64,000 nucleotides of DNA from Alkalicoccobacillus plakortidis (GCF_023703085.1 NZ_JAMQJY010000001.1:868001-932000); one strand, 5' to 3'; numbered from the stretch's first letter, positions 39,887 through 50,999 are shown. Notes: generated by a model from the sequence alone, not told the origin. Translations and numbers: made by a program.

Positions 39887-41501
39887 CTAATTCAGCGCAT
39901 ATTTATTGATTTCTGTTTGCCAGGTTTTAAAAGCAGCAGGCTGCTGCTCTGTTAAACTCTGTCCCAATGCGACGGTTTGAGTCACCACATTTTGACGATC
40001 ATTTCGTAACCGGATACTTGCCGTTGTTGCAGCAATGCTTGGGTTTAACCTAAGTGTCACAACTTTCTCAGCTGTACCCTGATCATCGGCTGTTAAAGAT
40101 CCAATGCTTTGATAGCCATAACCGTTTGGCAAGCTTCCGTTCTCCGCTTGCACTTGGGAAATAGCTTGTCCACCAGATAGATATACTTGCATATCCAAGT
40201 CACTTATACTCTGACCTGGTTCTAGGTGATCTACTTTAACTGTCACTTCAAACGATTCACCACCAAGCGGCAGGATATCAGGAGTACTGACTTCATATAC
40301 TACCTCTGCGGGTGCCTCTTCTCCTGAACCAAATGATCCACTAGCAAATGTTGACCGGTCGTACCAGCGATAATTTCCTTGCGGCTGTCTCCAAGGCTCT
40401 TGCTCTGGCTCGGTTGTTTGCTCCGGGATTTCCATATCAAGCAAGGGAGAAGGCTCGTCCAATGTAATTGAAGTGCTTGTGAAATCTGTGTAGTCTTCAG
40501 GCTCAGCTAGCCAATCAATCACTTGGACAGCAACTGTCCATTATCTTTATCAATAAACCCATCATAGGTTCTTTTTTGTCCGCCATGCTCCTCATTCCGG
40601 TATTTAGGCGTGGCATCTTCTACAGGGGAGGAATCTCCAATAAAGGCTGACTTTCCAAGCTCTTTTTTTCCGATTGCTACATACGGTCCTTCGTCTATTC
40701 CTCCACCATGATAAACACCTTGATCCACTGCATTACCCCATTTATTCTCTTCTGGAGTTAATCCCTCCGGCAAAAAAGCAATGCCCTTCGCTCGATCTGG
40801 ATCCATAATAGCAAGTGTGGATCCTGCATGTAAGGATAAAGAATCAACAGACTCTGTAATACCAAATGACTCCTCAGGATCCACAATGACATTTGCTTCT
40901 GTGTTATCGATCGAGTTATAGCGGAAACGTACCCCAAATTCCTCCGCTAGCCAATCTGAGCTCTTCACTCCTTCAAGTGCCTCTTTCTCTGCATCACTCA
41001 TCCCTTTAGTTAGATCCTCGTAGGCACCACGGCGCCAAGCCATTCATAATTTCGTTGGAGTCAAAGCGATTAAAGTTACGATCGGCATTATAATGATCGG
41101 CAATGAAAAAGACTCCGCCGCCTTCCTCTGCAAATGAAGCGATGGTATCCTGCTCCGTTGTCTGAAATGGAATTTGAGCCTCTGGAATAACAAACACATC
41201 ATAGTCTTCTAGATCTTCTTCAGTTAACGGATCTGCACCGCGGTGTTCATGAACAAGATAGCCAACATCGGCTAAAGCATCGGCAAAATCAGAAAAAGCA
41301 CCATCAATTACCCAATCCGATTGTCCAAGCCGTCTGTCCATGACTGTTATCAAACAGAACTATTTTTCCATTTGGTTGATCCGGCTCGATGACAGGAGGC
41401 GGATCATCCACACTTTCTGCAAGAGCTGGAATACTGATTAGCACCCCGGCAAACAAAATAACAGACTGAACTCCACTTTTTTGGTTCCTCAGCTTTTTCA
41501 T
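39887..41501 (-). CDS. Secreted protein with glutamine-amidotransferase-like domain, three frameshifts
   Basis: About 537 residues once mended. Signal peptide with cleavage after ALA (about residue 28). The N-terminal domain (GKIVLFDNSHGQTAG, DYDVFVIPEAQIPF, GGGVFFIADHYNA) looks like the class I amidotransferase-like fold of DUF4350-type proteins, without a clear catalytic cysteine. The C-terminal ~200 residues look like a beta-sandwich (VSTPDILPLGGESFEVTVKV). Frame breaks: extra base at 41325-41330 and at 41035-41040 (CCAAGC for CCAGC) and a missing base at 40528 (CAGC for CCAGC). AGGAGGG precedes the ATG. Three indels in one gene could mean decay, but all three are at the common error motif, so an intact gene is more likely. 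Function unknown. Confidence 0.7.
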
Positions 41502-41658
41502 AAAGCCCTCCTATTGTGTTGGTCTGTATAAAAGCTTTCGCCTTGAGTATAGCAAACAGCTGTTGAGGGTCTATTGGGAAACATCGTTTTTACAGAATTG
41601 ATAAATAATTTAAATGAAAATGTAATATACTTTACTCTTGAACTTGGTATGCACCTAT

Positions 41659-42183
41659 TCACTTCAAATTTATACGCTCAAATTCTTTCGATAAACAAGC
41701 TCGTTTCAGTTTTTTAGTTCTTAGCAGCCATAATAGATCTGATTTATTATCATATGAGAGCTGAACATGGAAGTAGTTTATGTATTCTAATACAGCGAAT
41801 AGATAAACAAATATGGAAATCAACAAACCTATCAATGAGACATCTAAAGACCTGACTTGATAATCAATAACAAACAACACAGGGATGAACATTAGAATAA
41901 AAAGGTTCACTTTCTTCGTGATCTTAAGGTACAGAAGGAGCTTATTTGGTATGTCAGCTGTTCCCATTTGTTTTAACCGTCTCCATTTAATAAACCAATA
42001 CACACTTCCCTGTCCTAATATAAATAGTAGGAGAAAAAAAGAAACGATAAAAGAAGATAATATGCTTAATTGAAATTGCGGGTAAGTGAGATTAAAAAAG
42101 TAAAAAACGATCAAAAAACAAATAATGGATGCAGTCTCTCCAGAATATAAGTAGCAAAGTCTCTTTTCTATCTTCTTTTTCAT
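41659..42183 (-). CDS. Hypothetical membrane protein
   Basis: 174 residues with four hydrophobic segments in two pairs (IICFLIVFYFF, LSSFIVSFFLLLFILG; LFILMFIPVLFVIDY, VSLIGLLISIFVYLFAVLEY) and a basic N-terminus. Low GC. No family recognised. It sits between two small transcription units, alone. Confidence 0.55.
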   Translation of the reverse strand: MKKKIEKRLCYLYSGETASIICFLIVFYFFNLTYPQFQLSILSSFIVSFFLLLFILGQGSVYWFIKWRRLKQMGTADIPNKLLLYLKITKKVNLFILMFIPVLFVIDYQVRSLDVSLIGLLISIFVYLFAVLEYINYFHVQLSYDNKSDLLWLLRTKKLKRACLSKEFERINLK

Positions 42184-42277
42184 AGAACCCCTTCTCTCAT
42201 CCCTTCAAAATATATGCTATTGAATGTTCAGATCATTAGTCATATACTTACATTAACAAAATATAGGATGTGGATAA

Positions 42278-42466
42278 ATGAAAGCTAATCGGCTTCTATT
42301 TCTTATTATTGTCATGATGTTTTTTATTACACTCAACAACGTAAGCACGAGTTCTTTTTCATTTTTTTCAGACGATCTAACTTTCTTAATGATTAGTCTA
42401 TTGTTCGTGATAGCTCTTGTCATTCAAGCCATGACTCTTCCTAAAATGAAACCTAAAAAGAAATAA
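42278..42466 (+). CDS. Small two-span membrane protein (MKANR family, paralogue 2)
   Basis: 62 residues from ATG 42278: MKANRLLFLIIVMMFFITL, then FFSDDLTFLMISLLF and ALVIQAMTLPKMKPKKK. Paralogue of 39630-39818, with a similar leader (AGGATGTG just upstream). A strong terminator overlaps its end. Two copies 2.6 kb apart, same strand, each with its own terminator. Confidence 0.7.
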   Translation: MKANRLLFLIIVMMFFITLNNVSTSSFSFFSDDLTFLMISLLFVIALVIQAMTLPKMKPKKK

Positions 42467-42502
42467 GCCAAGCAAAGCAGTTGCGGGGCTTATTTCTTTT
42501 TG
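42455..42502 (+). terminator. Bidirectional terminator after small membrane protein 2
   Basis: A perfect 15-bp stem (42455-42469 with 42487-42501) with A and T runs; also serves the MFS gene arriving on the minus strand. Confidence 0.85.
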
Positions 42503-42505
42503 GGC

Positions 42506-43761
42506 CTAGCTCTTTCTTCCATCCATATAAATCGGTTTAATTTGGTCCATTTTCACACTACTATCTTTGTATCTAAGAATATAAAAAGCCGGTAGTAATA
42601 GCATCAACCCACCAAAGATTAAGGCTACATAAGAATTCCATTCAGTAAATACTCCTGCTAACAATGTTGCACATATGGAAGCAATACCGGCGATGACGTA
42701 CATGGCACTTCTTACTCTTGCAAGCAATGAATCAGGCGTAATTCCCTGCTGAACAGAAAGTTGAACAACAAAACCCATTGAAAGCGCGCCATCAAAAATC
42801 ATCATTCCAATGCACATCACGATAAAGTGGCTAGACAGAAAACACAAAACACCAACTGAAGATAAAATGAGTAAGGTACTTAAGAAAAATAGCCAATTAA
42901 CCTTCTTAAATCGATTCATAATAAGTACACCAATCACATTACCTAGTCCCGCAAATGATAGTAAAATGCCAATATATTGTTCTGATAGGTCTAAAGTTGT
43001 TCTAGAGTGAAAAATGATACTTAAGATCATAAATACAGTGGCGAAACTCAAACATACAGCAGCAATCGTTGAACCTTTTTGGGAAGAGTTTGCAAAAAGA
43101 TATTGAACGCCCTCTTTTGCTCGCTCTTTAAACTCAAACACTTTTTCTTTTATATGCTTCGTTTCACTAGTAGCTGTTGATTTCGAATGCTTATACCTAA
43201 CAACTGAAATGAACATTGTGGAAATCGCCATTAAACACCCGCATACAACAAGAGTAAAACTGGCCCCATAATAGGCGAGTAAGAAACCACCAATACTTGG
43301 GCCAATAAGTGTGACAAAAGCGTCAGCACCTTCAGCAGATTATGCGCACTTAATAGGTTGTTCCGACCAACTACCCTAGGAATCATCACTTGAAATGCTG
43401 TCTGTTGAATTAAACCGACCAATCCAATTAAGAATAATATACATGCAATCAATACAGGGCTTACGCTATCTACACTCACAATATATGCTAGGCTAAATAT
43501 GAGCACAGCATATAGCATACTGCAGCTTGAAGAAACGAAGATTGGATTCTTTTTCTCAATCCACGTACCTATCGGAATAGCAAATAAGACGGTACCTAAT
43601 TGCTGTGACAAGAGAACTAATGCAGTGACAATCGGTGAACCACTTAATCCTAGAACAATTAAAGGCACAACAAGTTCACGAAACCTCTCATTAAGTATCT
43701 TCAATAGATTATGAGCCCATAACTTCAAGAAATTTTCATTTATATGCCATTTCTCTACCAT
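42506..43761 (-). CDS. MFS transporter, with one frameshift
   Basis: About 418 residues, twelve membrane segments, MFS_3-like exporter (macrolide-efflux type). The ATG at 43761 (GAGGGA upstream, MVEKWHINENFLKLWAHNLL) is preferred to a start at 43866, which would add a poor leader. The frame breaks at 43333: TCAGC for TCCAGC; with the base restored the protein reads HNLLEGADAFVTLIGPSIGG, the usual N-half motif. Located beside no obvious regulator. Substrate unknown. Confidence 0.8.
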
Positions 43762-43886
43762 TTCATGTACATTCCCTCTATATCTGATCAGCCCCCTTGG
43801 CAGGGGCGTAATCTCTAGATTAGGTATCATTACTATACTTATTAAATTTAAATAAATCCTATCCATAGTCAGAATCTGATAGATAA

Positions 43887-43918
43887 AAATAAGCCACGCT
43901 AGACATGCGGATTATTTT
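43887..43918 (-). terminator. Terminator after the Nudix gene
   Basis: A 9-bp stem with one mismatch (outer arms AAATAAGCC and GGATTATTT) just past the Nudix stop codon. Confidence 0.55.
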
Positions 43919-44338
43919 TTATCTAATGTCTAACTCTCCGTGGAAGGTATAGGGTACAGCATCTTTAAGAAAACGTTCCATTCCGTTATAAAGAGGAATT
44001 TTTTCATTTGCTGTTTGTAAATCAACCCACTCTGCCTCTTCAATGGTCTCAATATCTTGAATGAGCAGTTCACCTGATTTGATGGCGGCTTGGAAGGTAG
44101 TAAGAATGGCGTGATGACCATCTACAAATAGCTCATCTAAACTGAGCACCTGAGTGATTTCAACGGATAATCCGGTTTCCTCCCTCACCTCTCTGATCGC
44201 AGCCTCGCTAAGAGTTTCGACATTTTCCACACGGCCACCAGGCAGAGACCATGTATTGTGATTTTTGTTTTTTACAAGTAAGACCTTGCCAGATTGATCA
44301 TCAAAAATAAAAGAATACACCACTTGTAATCGTTTCAT
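43919..44338 (-). CDS. Nudix hydrolase
   Basis: 139 residues from ATG 44338, with GGAGGGTGAGAAGG upstream. The Nudix box is complete: GGRVENVETLSEAAIREVRE followed by ETGL. Hydrolyses a nucleoside diphosphate linked to an unknown group; MutT-like house cleaning is possible. It starts 5 bases after the stop of the kinase-like gene, so the two are an operon. Confidence 0.88.
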   Translation of the reverse strand: MKRLQVVYSFIFDDQSGKVLLVKNKNHNTWSLPGGRVENVETLSEAAIREVREETGLSVEITQVLSLDELFVDGHHAILTTFQAAIKSGELLIQDIETIEEAEWVDLQTANEKIPLYNGMERFLKDAVPYTFHGELDIR

Positions 44339-44343
44339 CCTTC

Positions 44344-45221
44344 TCACCCTCCTGCTTGCTTCCATTCTTCATAAAACTTTTCGACAGTGGCAAATCTCAT
44401 GTCTCGCTCTTGCTCCACTGCCTTCAACGCTACTTCATAAAGAGCAGGATTTGCTTGCCATTTTTCAAATGAACGATCAAGTTCTCCTCCCAATAGACTA
44501 AAGGCCATCGCACCCAGATTAAACACATTGGTTTTAGAATCAATACTAGCCCCTAGCTCAAATTCTTCTGGTGACATAAACCGCTTCGATCCCCACATTC
44601 GTCCCATGTGATTAGTGAATGGTTTCTTCTGATAATAATCAATATCACAGATTATCGTTTTGTATTCAGCAAAATTGAATAAAATACTTCCATCATAAAA
44701 ATCAATCGCTACATAATTCTGCTTCTCCACAAATTCGTGAAAGGAAAAGACCGCTTTTAATGATTCTAGCTGCTTTTCTACCGGGAGTTGTTTAAATTGA
44801 TAATAGGGTGAGTTTGGATTCGTGTACTTTTCTGGGGGTGGAAAGGACCAATGTGGGTGCAAACACTCGCCTTCAACCCACTCAAAAACTAGCGCATATC
44901 CTTCCCCTACCTGAAATTGATCAAGTAACGTAATAAGAGATTTGTGCTTTAGATCTCGATAAATGGGTGCCGCTTGTTTTAATCGAGCGACCGCGTAACT
45001 CGGTTCCCCTTCATAATGAATTGGTTTAGCCCAGCATATTTTACAAACAGCTTTTTATCACCTTGCTTCACACCAAAGCTTAAATTTCCAGAATCCTGTT
45101 GATCAAATACTTTAAACACTGATCCGTACTCTGTTAACCATTTAAAGTTATGGATCTCTTTTAAAGCAAATGTCACTTCATTAATCTTTATATTTACATG
45201 GTAAGTATCAGATGGATTCAT
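44344..45221 (-). CDS. Protein-kinase-like protein, with one frameshift
   Basis: About 292 residues. An N-terminal nucleotide-binding lobe with the lysine in KLFVKYAG, then a catalytic-loop-like VAIDFYDGSILFNF and the metal-binding IICDIDYY in place of DFG. This is the Bacillus group of small serine/threonine-kinase-like or phosphotransferase proteins (YrzF-like). One missing base at about 45031 (GCTGGG for GCTGGGG on the minus strand); restoring it gives KYAGAKPIHYEGEPSYAVAR and joins the two halves. Cotranscribed with the Nudix gene. Substrate unknown. Confidence 0.8.
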
Positions 45222-45259
45222 AGGACCTCCTTAAATAAACGCTATGTGGTTAATACTAC

Positions 45260-45289
45260 CAAAAAACCAACACAAAATGTGTTGGTTTT
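45260..45289 (-). terminator. Terminator after the SulP gene
   Basis: A perfect 12-bp stem (45263-45274 with 45278-45289) with a 3-base loop; minus-strand U run. Confidence 0.85.
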
Positions 45290-45305
45290 ATTGATTATGA
45301 TTCGT

Positions 45306-46755
45306 TTAGGCGTTTGGAATTTTTCCTACTGATTTAAGCAATGACATACTCTTTTGATTTAGTCCTATAAATTGAACCTCTATCCCATTTGTTGTGAATA
45401 GCGATTCTAATCGATCAAGGGCTCCAACAGCTGAATCATCCCAAATTTGTGAGTGGGTAAAATCAATGTCAACTGTGTTTAACTTTTCAGTGGTATCAAA
45501 TTGTGACAAAAACCTTGTTACTGAAGCAAAAAACAAAGGGCCTTCTACTTTATATATACGCTTCTTCTGATTCTCCATGTAACTTGATGATACATGAATT
45601 TTAGAAATCTTAGCAGCAAAAAAGATCATACTTAACACCACACCAGACAAGACTCCATAAGCTAAATTGTGCGTCACAAGTACAACAGCAATTGTGACAA
45701 CAAGCACTATGGCATCTGTTCGTGGCAAACGATGGATCGTTCTAACGGAGTTCCAATCAAATGTACTGACGGATACCATAATCATCACACCAGCTAAAGC
45801 AGCCATCGGAATTTGTACTACTAGGTTACCTAATACAACAATTAAAAACATTAAGAATGCACCTGCGACTAGTGTCGATAACCGCCCTCTACCGCCTGAT
45901 TTCACATTAATAACAGACTGACCGATCATCGCGCACCCGGCCATGCCTCCAAAAAATCCAGACACAATGTTGGCGATTCCTTGTCCACGGCTTTCTTTAT
46001 TTTTGTTGCTCGCTGTATCTGTCATGTCATCGACAATACTTGCTGTGAGAAGTGACTCTAACAATCCAACGATCGCTAAAGCTAATGAATAGGGAAGAAT
46101 AATCCACAATGTTTCTAAATTAAAAGGCACATTGGGTAACACAAAATTAGGCAAGGTTTGTGTTAAAGTCCCCATATCCCCAACATTACGTACACCAATA
46201 TTTAAAAAGAGCACGATGATCGTAACAACTATAATTGCTACGAGTGTTGATGGTACTGCTTTCGTTATCATAGGAAACAAATAAATGATGGCAAGTGTCA
46301 CCCCTACCAGTAGATACATTACCCATGTTTCACCTACAAAATGATCAATTTGCGCCATGAAAATTAGGATAGCCAGTGAATTAACAAAACCAGTCATTAC
46401 TGTACGCGGCACAAATTGCATCAGCTTCGCAAACTTACAGACTCCAAAAATAATTTGGATGACTCCGGTCAGGATTGTTGCAGCTAAAAGGTACTCAAAA
46501 CCGTAATTTGCAACAAGAGTGACCATGACTAAAGCCATTGCTCCAGTAGCAGCAGAGATCATACCGGGTCTTCCACCTGTAAAGGCAATGACAACTGCAA
46601 TACAAAAGGACGCATATAAACCGACCATTGGATCCACACCAAGCGATAATCGAGAAGGCAATGGCTTCTGGAATTAAAGCTAATGCCACCACAATGCCGG
46701 AGAGAATATCTCCCCTCACATTACCAAACCATTGGTCTTTTAAACTTTCTACCAT
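45306..46755 (-). CDS. SulP-family anion transporter with STAS domain, one frameshift
   Basis: About 483 residues. Ten or more membrane segments, then a C-terminal STAS domain ([20 protein letters not shown]). SulP proteins carry sulfate, bicarbonate or other anions; in alkaliphilic bacilli Na+/bicarbonate uptake is a plausible alternative to sulfate. The frame breaks at 46639-46644 (CCAAGC for CCAGC); mending gives [20 protein letters not shown], the SulP signature. GAGGAAGAGG precedes the ATG. Monocistronic. Confidence 0.9.
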
Positions 46756-46921
46756 GTTTCTACCTCTTCCTCATATCATTTTACGACCCTCGAGTCTCAC
46801 AAACGTCCTTTCAAATAAATGAATGAAAGAGAGTCTTACTGATCACGTCGTTTTCTCTTCGTTTATTATAGTGAATCCAATCATTTTCGCAAGATATTTT
46901 TTTACTCGGATGATTTGACCA

Positions 46922-46950
46922 TTGACATCAACTGGATATGAATGTAAGAT
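46922..46950 (+). promoter_or_regulatory. Promoter of the argS T-box transcript
   Basis: TTGACA (46922-46927), a 17-base spacer and TAAGAT (46945-46950). It places the transcript start near 46957, at the 5' end of the T-box leader. Confidence 0.75.
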
Positions 46951-46956
46951 AATCTA

Positions 46957-47210
46957 AATTCAATCAGACACATTCAATGACAAAGAGAGTAGTTCAAATT
47001 ACGTTGGCTAGCGAGTTAGGGATGGTGTGAGCCTAATGCAACAAATTTGAATGAAGCGCACTTTGGAGATGTTTCCTGAACGATTAGTAGGGAAATGCGG
47101 GGAGTCACCTCGTTACAAATGGAAAGTGGTCACCTTTTTGGTGGCAACTAGAGTGGTACCACGGGAATCTATGCTCTCGTCTCTAATTATAGAGACGGGG
47201 GCTTTTTTAT
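46957..47210 (+). ncRNA. T-box riboswitch controlling argS (specifier CGC)
   Basis: A tRNA-sensing leader. The T-box core GTGGTACCACGG lies at 47153-47164. A 13-bp terminator follows (47173-47185 with 47190-47202, then six Ts), and can be displaced by the antiterminator that contains the T-box. In the upstream stem I region, GAAG-CGC-A places a CGC arginine codon (47057-47059) at the specifier position, agreeing with the ArgS gene downstream. Uncharged tRNA-Arg would favour read-through. The core and terminator are certain; the exact specifier needs a fold. Confidence 0.9.
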
Positions 47211-47227
47211 ATTCATAAGGAGGAAAA

Positions 47228-48925
47228 ATGATGATTCATACACAAATCGCAAAAGCTATTGCCAAAACGTTAGATTATATTTTATCAGAAGAGGAAGTGT
47301 ACAATCTTCTTGAAACACCAAAGCAATCTCATCTTGGTGATGTTGCTTTCCCTTGCTTCACACTCGCGAAAATAGGAAAAAAATCTCCCGCCATCATAGC
47401 AAATGAAATCAAAGAGAATCTTAAAAGTGAATGGATCCACTCAATTGAAGTAGCAGGAGCCTATGTAAACATTTTTGTTAGCCAAGATTTATCTGGGAAC
47501 CACATTCTCAACCAAGTTCTGACTGAGAAAAGTCAGTTTGGTTCCAAACCATCGACAGGTGAAAAAGTATTGATTGATTATTCCTCTCCAAACATTGCTA
47601 AACCATTTTCCATGGGGCACTTACGTTCAACCGTTATTGGTCACTCCCTTTCCCATCTATCAGAGAAAAATGGATACGATGTCGTTCGAATCAATCATAT
47701 AGGTGACTGGGGCACTCAGTTTGGAAAACTCATTGTGGCGTATCAGTTATGGGGAGAGAAGTCGCTTATTGAGAAAGAACCCATTAAAGAATTATTAAAA
47801 CTATATGTGCACTTTCATGAAGAAGCTAAGAAAGACGATGCTTTAAATAATCAAGCCCGCGCTGCCTTTAAGGCGTTAGAAAACGGAGACGAAGAATGCC
47901 TCACTCTATGGAAATGGTTCAGAGAAGAGTCCTTAAAGGAATTCGAAACCATCTACCAGCTACTTGGCATTACCTTTGACGCTTACACAGGTGAAGCTTT
48001 TTATAATGACAAAATGGCGCAGGTCGTTAGTGAATTGCAGGATAAACATTTACTTACGCTCTCTCAAGGTGCCTATGTTGTTGAACTAGAAGACATGCCG
48101 CCTTGTCTCATCACTAAAAAGGATGGGGCCACATTATACGCAACCCGTGATGTGACGGCCGCCCTATATCGCCACCAGACCTACCAACCGAAAAAAACCT
48201 TTTATGTGGTTGGTCATGAACAATCCCTACATTTTCAACAAGTGTTTCAAGTTCTTAAAAAAATGGGATATGAGTGGGCAACCAGTCTTGAGCATGTAGC
48301 ATTTGGTATGATGCTAAAAGATGGATCAAAAATGTCGACGCGTAAGGGCAAGATTGTACTCTTGGCTGATGTATTAGCAGAAGCTATTGAAACAGCAAAA
48401 CGTAATATGAATGATAAAAACGCGTCTCTTTTAGATAAAGAGTTGGTTGCTAAGCAGGTTGGAGTTGGTGCGATCATCTTTAATGACCTTAAAAACCTAC
48501 GGACCCACGATTTAGAGTTCTCCCTTGAACAAATGATGAGTTTTGAAGGTGACACTGGACCCTATGTTCAATACACATTTGCTCGTATTTCAACGATTTT
48601 AGAAAAGGGTCAGTATCAACCAAAAGAAGATACATTCTGTTCTTTAGGTGAACAGGCATGGCCGATCATTATGCTATTAGATCAATTTCCTTCCTTAGTT
48701 GAAAAGTCATTTGACCAAGCAGACCCTTCTCAAGTTGCCAGATACAGTTTATTACTAGCACGGTCATTTAATAAGTACTACGCTCACACAAAAATTCTTG
48801 TAGAAGACAATCATAAACAAACAAAGCTAGCTTTTTCATATGCAGTCTCTCTTGTGTTAAAAGAATGCCTACGACTTCTAGGAATAGCAGCACCAAGCCA
48901 AAATGTAATAAATGAGATGAGTTAA
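47228..48925 (+). CDS. argS: Arginyl-tRNA synthetase
   Basis: Class I synthetase that charges tRNA-Arg. 565 residues. Signature region DYSSPNIAKPFSMGHLRST holds the HIGH-like motif; KMSTRKG is the KMSKS loop; the C-terminal helical domain contains HTKILVEDN. Two ATGs follow AAGGAGG; the second (47231) has the better spacing. Unlike the usual argS, it has its own T-box leader, suggesting either the only copy under amino-acid control or a second, stress-induced copy. Confidence 0.95.
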   Translation: MMIHTQIAKAIAKTLDYILSEEEVYNLLETPKQSHLGDVAFPCFTLAKIGKKSPAIIANEIKENLKSEWIHSIEVAGAYVNIFVSQDLSGNHILNQVLTEKSQFGSKPSTGEKVLIDYSSPNIAKPFSMGHLRSTVIGHSLSHLSEKNGYDVVRINHIGDWGTQFGKLIVAYQLWGEKSLIEKEPIKELLKLYVHFHEEAKKDDALNNQARAAFKALENGDEECLTLWKWFREESLKEFETIYQLLGITFDAYTGEAFYNDKMAQVVSELQDKHLLTLSQGAYVVELEDMPPCLITKKDGATLYATRDVTAALYRHQTYQPKKTFYVVGHEQSLHFQQVFQVLKKMGYEWATSLEHVAFGMMLKDGSKMSTRKGKIVLLADVLAEAIETAKRNMNDKNASLLDKELVAKQVGVGAIIFNDLKNLRTHDLEFSLEQMMSFEGDTGPYVQYTFARISTILEKGQYQPKEDTFCSLGEQAWPIIMLLDQFPSLVEKSFDQADPSQVARYSLLLARSFNKYYAHTKILVEDNHKQTKLAFSYAVSLVLKECLRLLGIAAPSQNVINEMS

Positions 48926-48968
48926 TGTATACTGGTTAGAAGATGGAACATGAAGAAAGAGGGAACAG

Positions 48969-49643
48969 ATGCCTACTATACTGGTTGCTGACGATGACGC
49001 GAACATTCGCGAACTCGTTTGTTTATTTCTAAGAAATGAGGGCTTCACAACGGTTGAGGCAATAGATGGCAAACAAGCAATGGCCGTCTACGCTTCTTCC
49101 CAAGTGGATCTTGTTGTGCTTGATATTATGATGCCGATTATGGACGGTTGGGCATTATGCAAGGAGCTACGAAAAGCAAGTCCTGACCTTCCTTTGCTCA
49201 TGCTGACTGCCAGAGGTGAAACCTGGGAGAAGGTAAAAGGTTTTGAACTTGGAACGGATGATTATTTAACAAAACCATTTGATCCGTTGGAGTTAATGGC
49301 TCGTGTTAGAGCATTATTAAAGCGTTATCGAATTGGCGTCACGCAGACGATTCAATTTGGTGACGTCATCCTTGACCGACAAACCTATAAAGTGACACGC
49401 GGTACTGAGTCTCTCACATTACCACTCAAGGAATTTGAGTTGCTCTATAAGCTCGCTGGAACTCCTGGACAAGTCTATACACGGGAGCAATTGATTGATC
49501 AAATTTGGGGAATTGATTACGCAGGTGATGATCGCACAATTGACGTGCATATTAAACGTCTCCGTGAACGATTTGCCTCTACTCCCCACTTCAAGATTGA
49601 AACGGTGCGAGGGCTTGGGTATCGACTTGAGGTGAACGAATGA
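48969..49643 (+). CDS. OmpR-family response regulator
   Basis: 224 residues: receiver domain (DDDANIRELV, phospho-acceptor in VVLDIMMP, TKPFDP) and winged-helix effector domain (LPLKEFELLYKLAGTPGQVY, then DRTIDVHIKRLRERF). Its stop overlaps the start of the kinase gene by 4 bases. The pair resembles generic Bacillus envelope-stress systems; no dedicated target is adjacent except the downstream hydrolase gene, which has a terminator before it. Confidence 0.93.
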   Translation: MPTILVADDDANIRELVCLFLRNEGFTTVEAIDGKQAMAVYASSQVDLVVLDIMMPIMDGWALCKELRKASPDLPLLMLTARGETWEKVKGFELGTDDYLTKPFDPLELMARVRALLKRYRIGVTQTIQFGDVILDRQTYKVTRGTESLTLPLKEFELLYKLAGTPGQVYTREQLIDQIWGIDYAGDDRTIDVHIKRLRERFASTPHFKIETVRGLGYRLEVNE

Positions 49644-50999
49644 TCTGGTCCCTTTATACTCGTGTCGTTCTGACATTTTTAGGTTCAGTCATTGGTGGAA
49701 CGCTTATTGCTTTTTTTGTGGCTACTTGGGTATTTGAAGACAAATTAAATGAGAACTTACAAATTACCCTGTACGATTTTGGTCAGGACATAGTTAACAT
49801 CTACAAAACCATTCCATTAGAAGAAGCGGATTCACTCATCCAAGAAATGAACCAACTTAATTCGTATCATATTCGTATTTACGAAGAAGATGGTCAGTTT
49901 CAATCTTATGGAACATTTGAAGAAGATGACATCTCCACTGTGACGATGGAACAAGTTGAGCAGGTTCTAGATGGTCAAACGGTACAAGTTCCAACAAACG
50001 GCGTAAGTCCGATTCGCTTAGGCATTCCACTAGATACGGAAGTAGGCACAAAAGCGATGTTTGTCGACCCGGTCTCCCCTTCTTCCTCCTCTTTTTTAAT
50101 TAAGTGGATCTATTATTTTTTAACCTATTCATTAATAGCAGGAAGCATCTTAATTCTCGTTGCCACATTCTTTTTGGTTAGACCCATTAAAAAGCTAACA
50201 AAAGCAACGAAACGAATTGCAGTTGGTGATTTTGATGTTGACCTGAATATTAAACAAAAAGGTGAGCTAGGTACCTTAGCTCGTAGCTTTGAAGAAATGA
50301 CGCGGGACTTGCAACAGCTTGAACAGATGCGAAAAGACTTTGTTTCAAACGTGTCACACGAGGTTCAATCTCCTCTCACGTCCATATCAGGATATGCCGT
50401 AGCACTTAAACAAGTAGACCTGACTAATGAAGAAAAAAGTCGTTATCTCGAAATTATCATTGCTGAAGCAGAGCGAATGTCCAAGATGAGTGATAGTCTG
50501 CTAAAGCTTAGCTTGCTTGAGTCGCAGTCTCAGCACTTGCGTCTAGTCACACTCAATCTAGATGAACAAATCAGACGAGTCATCGTTGCGATTCAACCTC
50601 AATGGGTCGCTCGCCATATCCAATTTGAGCTTGGACTTACCTACCACTCCCATTATGGCTGACCATGATTTATTGAACCAAGTATGGACAAATATACTAG
50701 GCAATAGCATTAAATTTTCCGAAGATGACAGTGTCATTCATGTCAGCATAAAGCAAGACACTACATTCGTAACAGTTCAAATATCCGATACAGGTATTGG
50801 TATCTCTCAGACTGATCAAAAACGTATATTCGAGCGTTTTTTCAAAACGGACCGGTCTCATAGTCGTACTTATGGTGGAAGCGGCTTGGGTCTTGCGATC
50901 GTTAAACAAATTGTTTCTATACATCAAGGAGATATCCACGTAAAAAGCGAGCCTGGACAAGGTACTACCTTTATTGTCACCTTGCCAATTACACAGTAA
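49640..50999 (+). CDS. Sensor histidine kinase, with one frameshift
   Basis: About 453 residues. Two membrane segments (residues ~7-27 and ~155-177) flank an extracellular sensor domain of ~125 residues; then HAMP, the phosphorylated histidine in VSNVSHEVQSPLTS, N box (LLNQVWTNILGNSIKFS), G1 DTGIGIS, F box RFFK and G2 GGSGLGLAI. The frame breaks at 50629-50634 (GCTTGG for GCTGG); mending reads IQFELDLPTTPIMADHD. A terminator follows. Confidence 0.92.

Noticed and set aside
44344..45221. Two separate genes, each half of a kinase-like protein
   Set aside because: The intervening bases code for the middle of one protein once a single G is restored at a GCTGG site.
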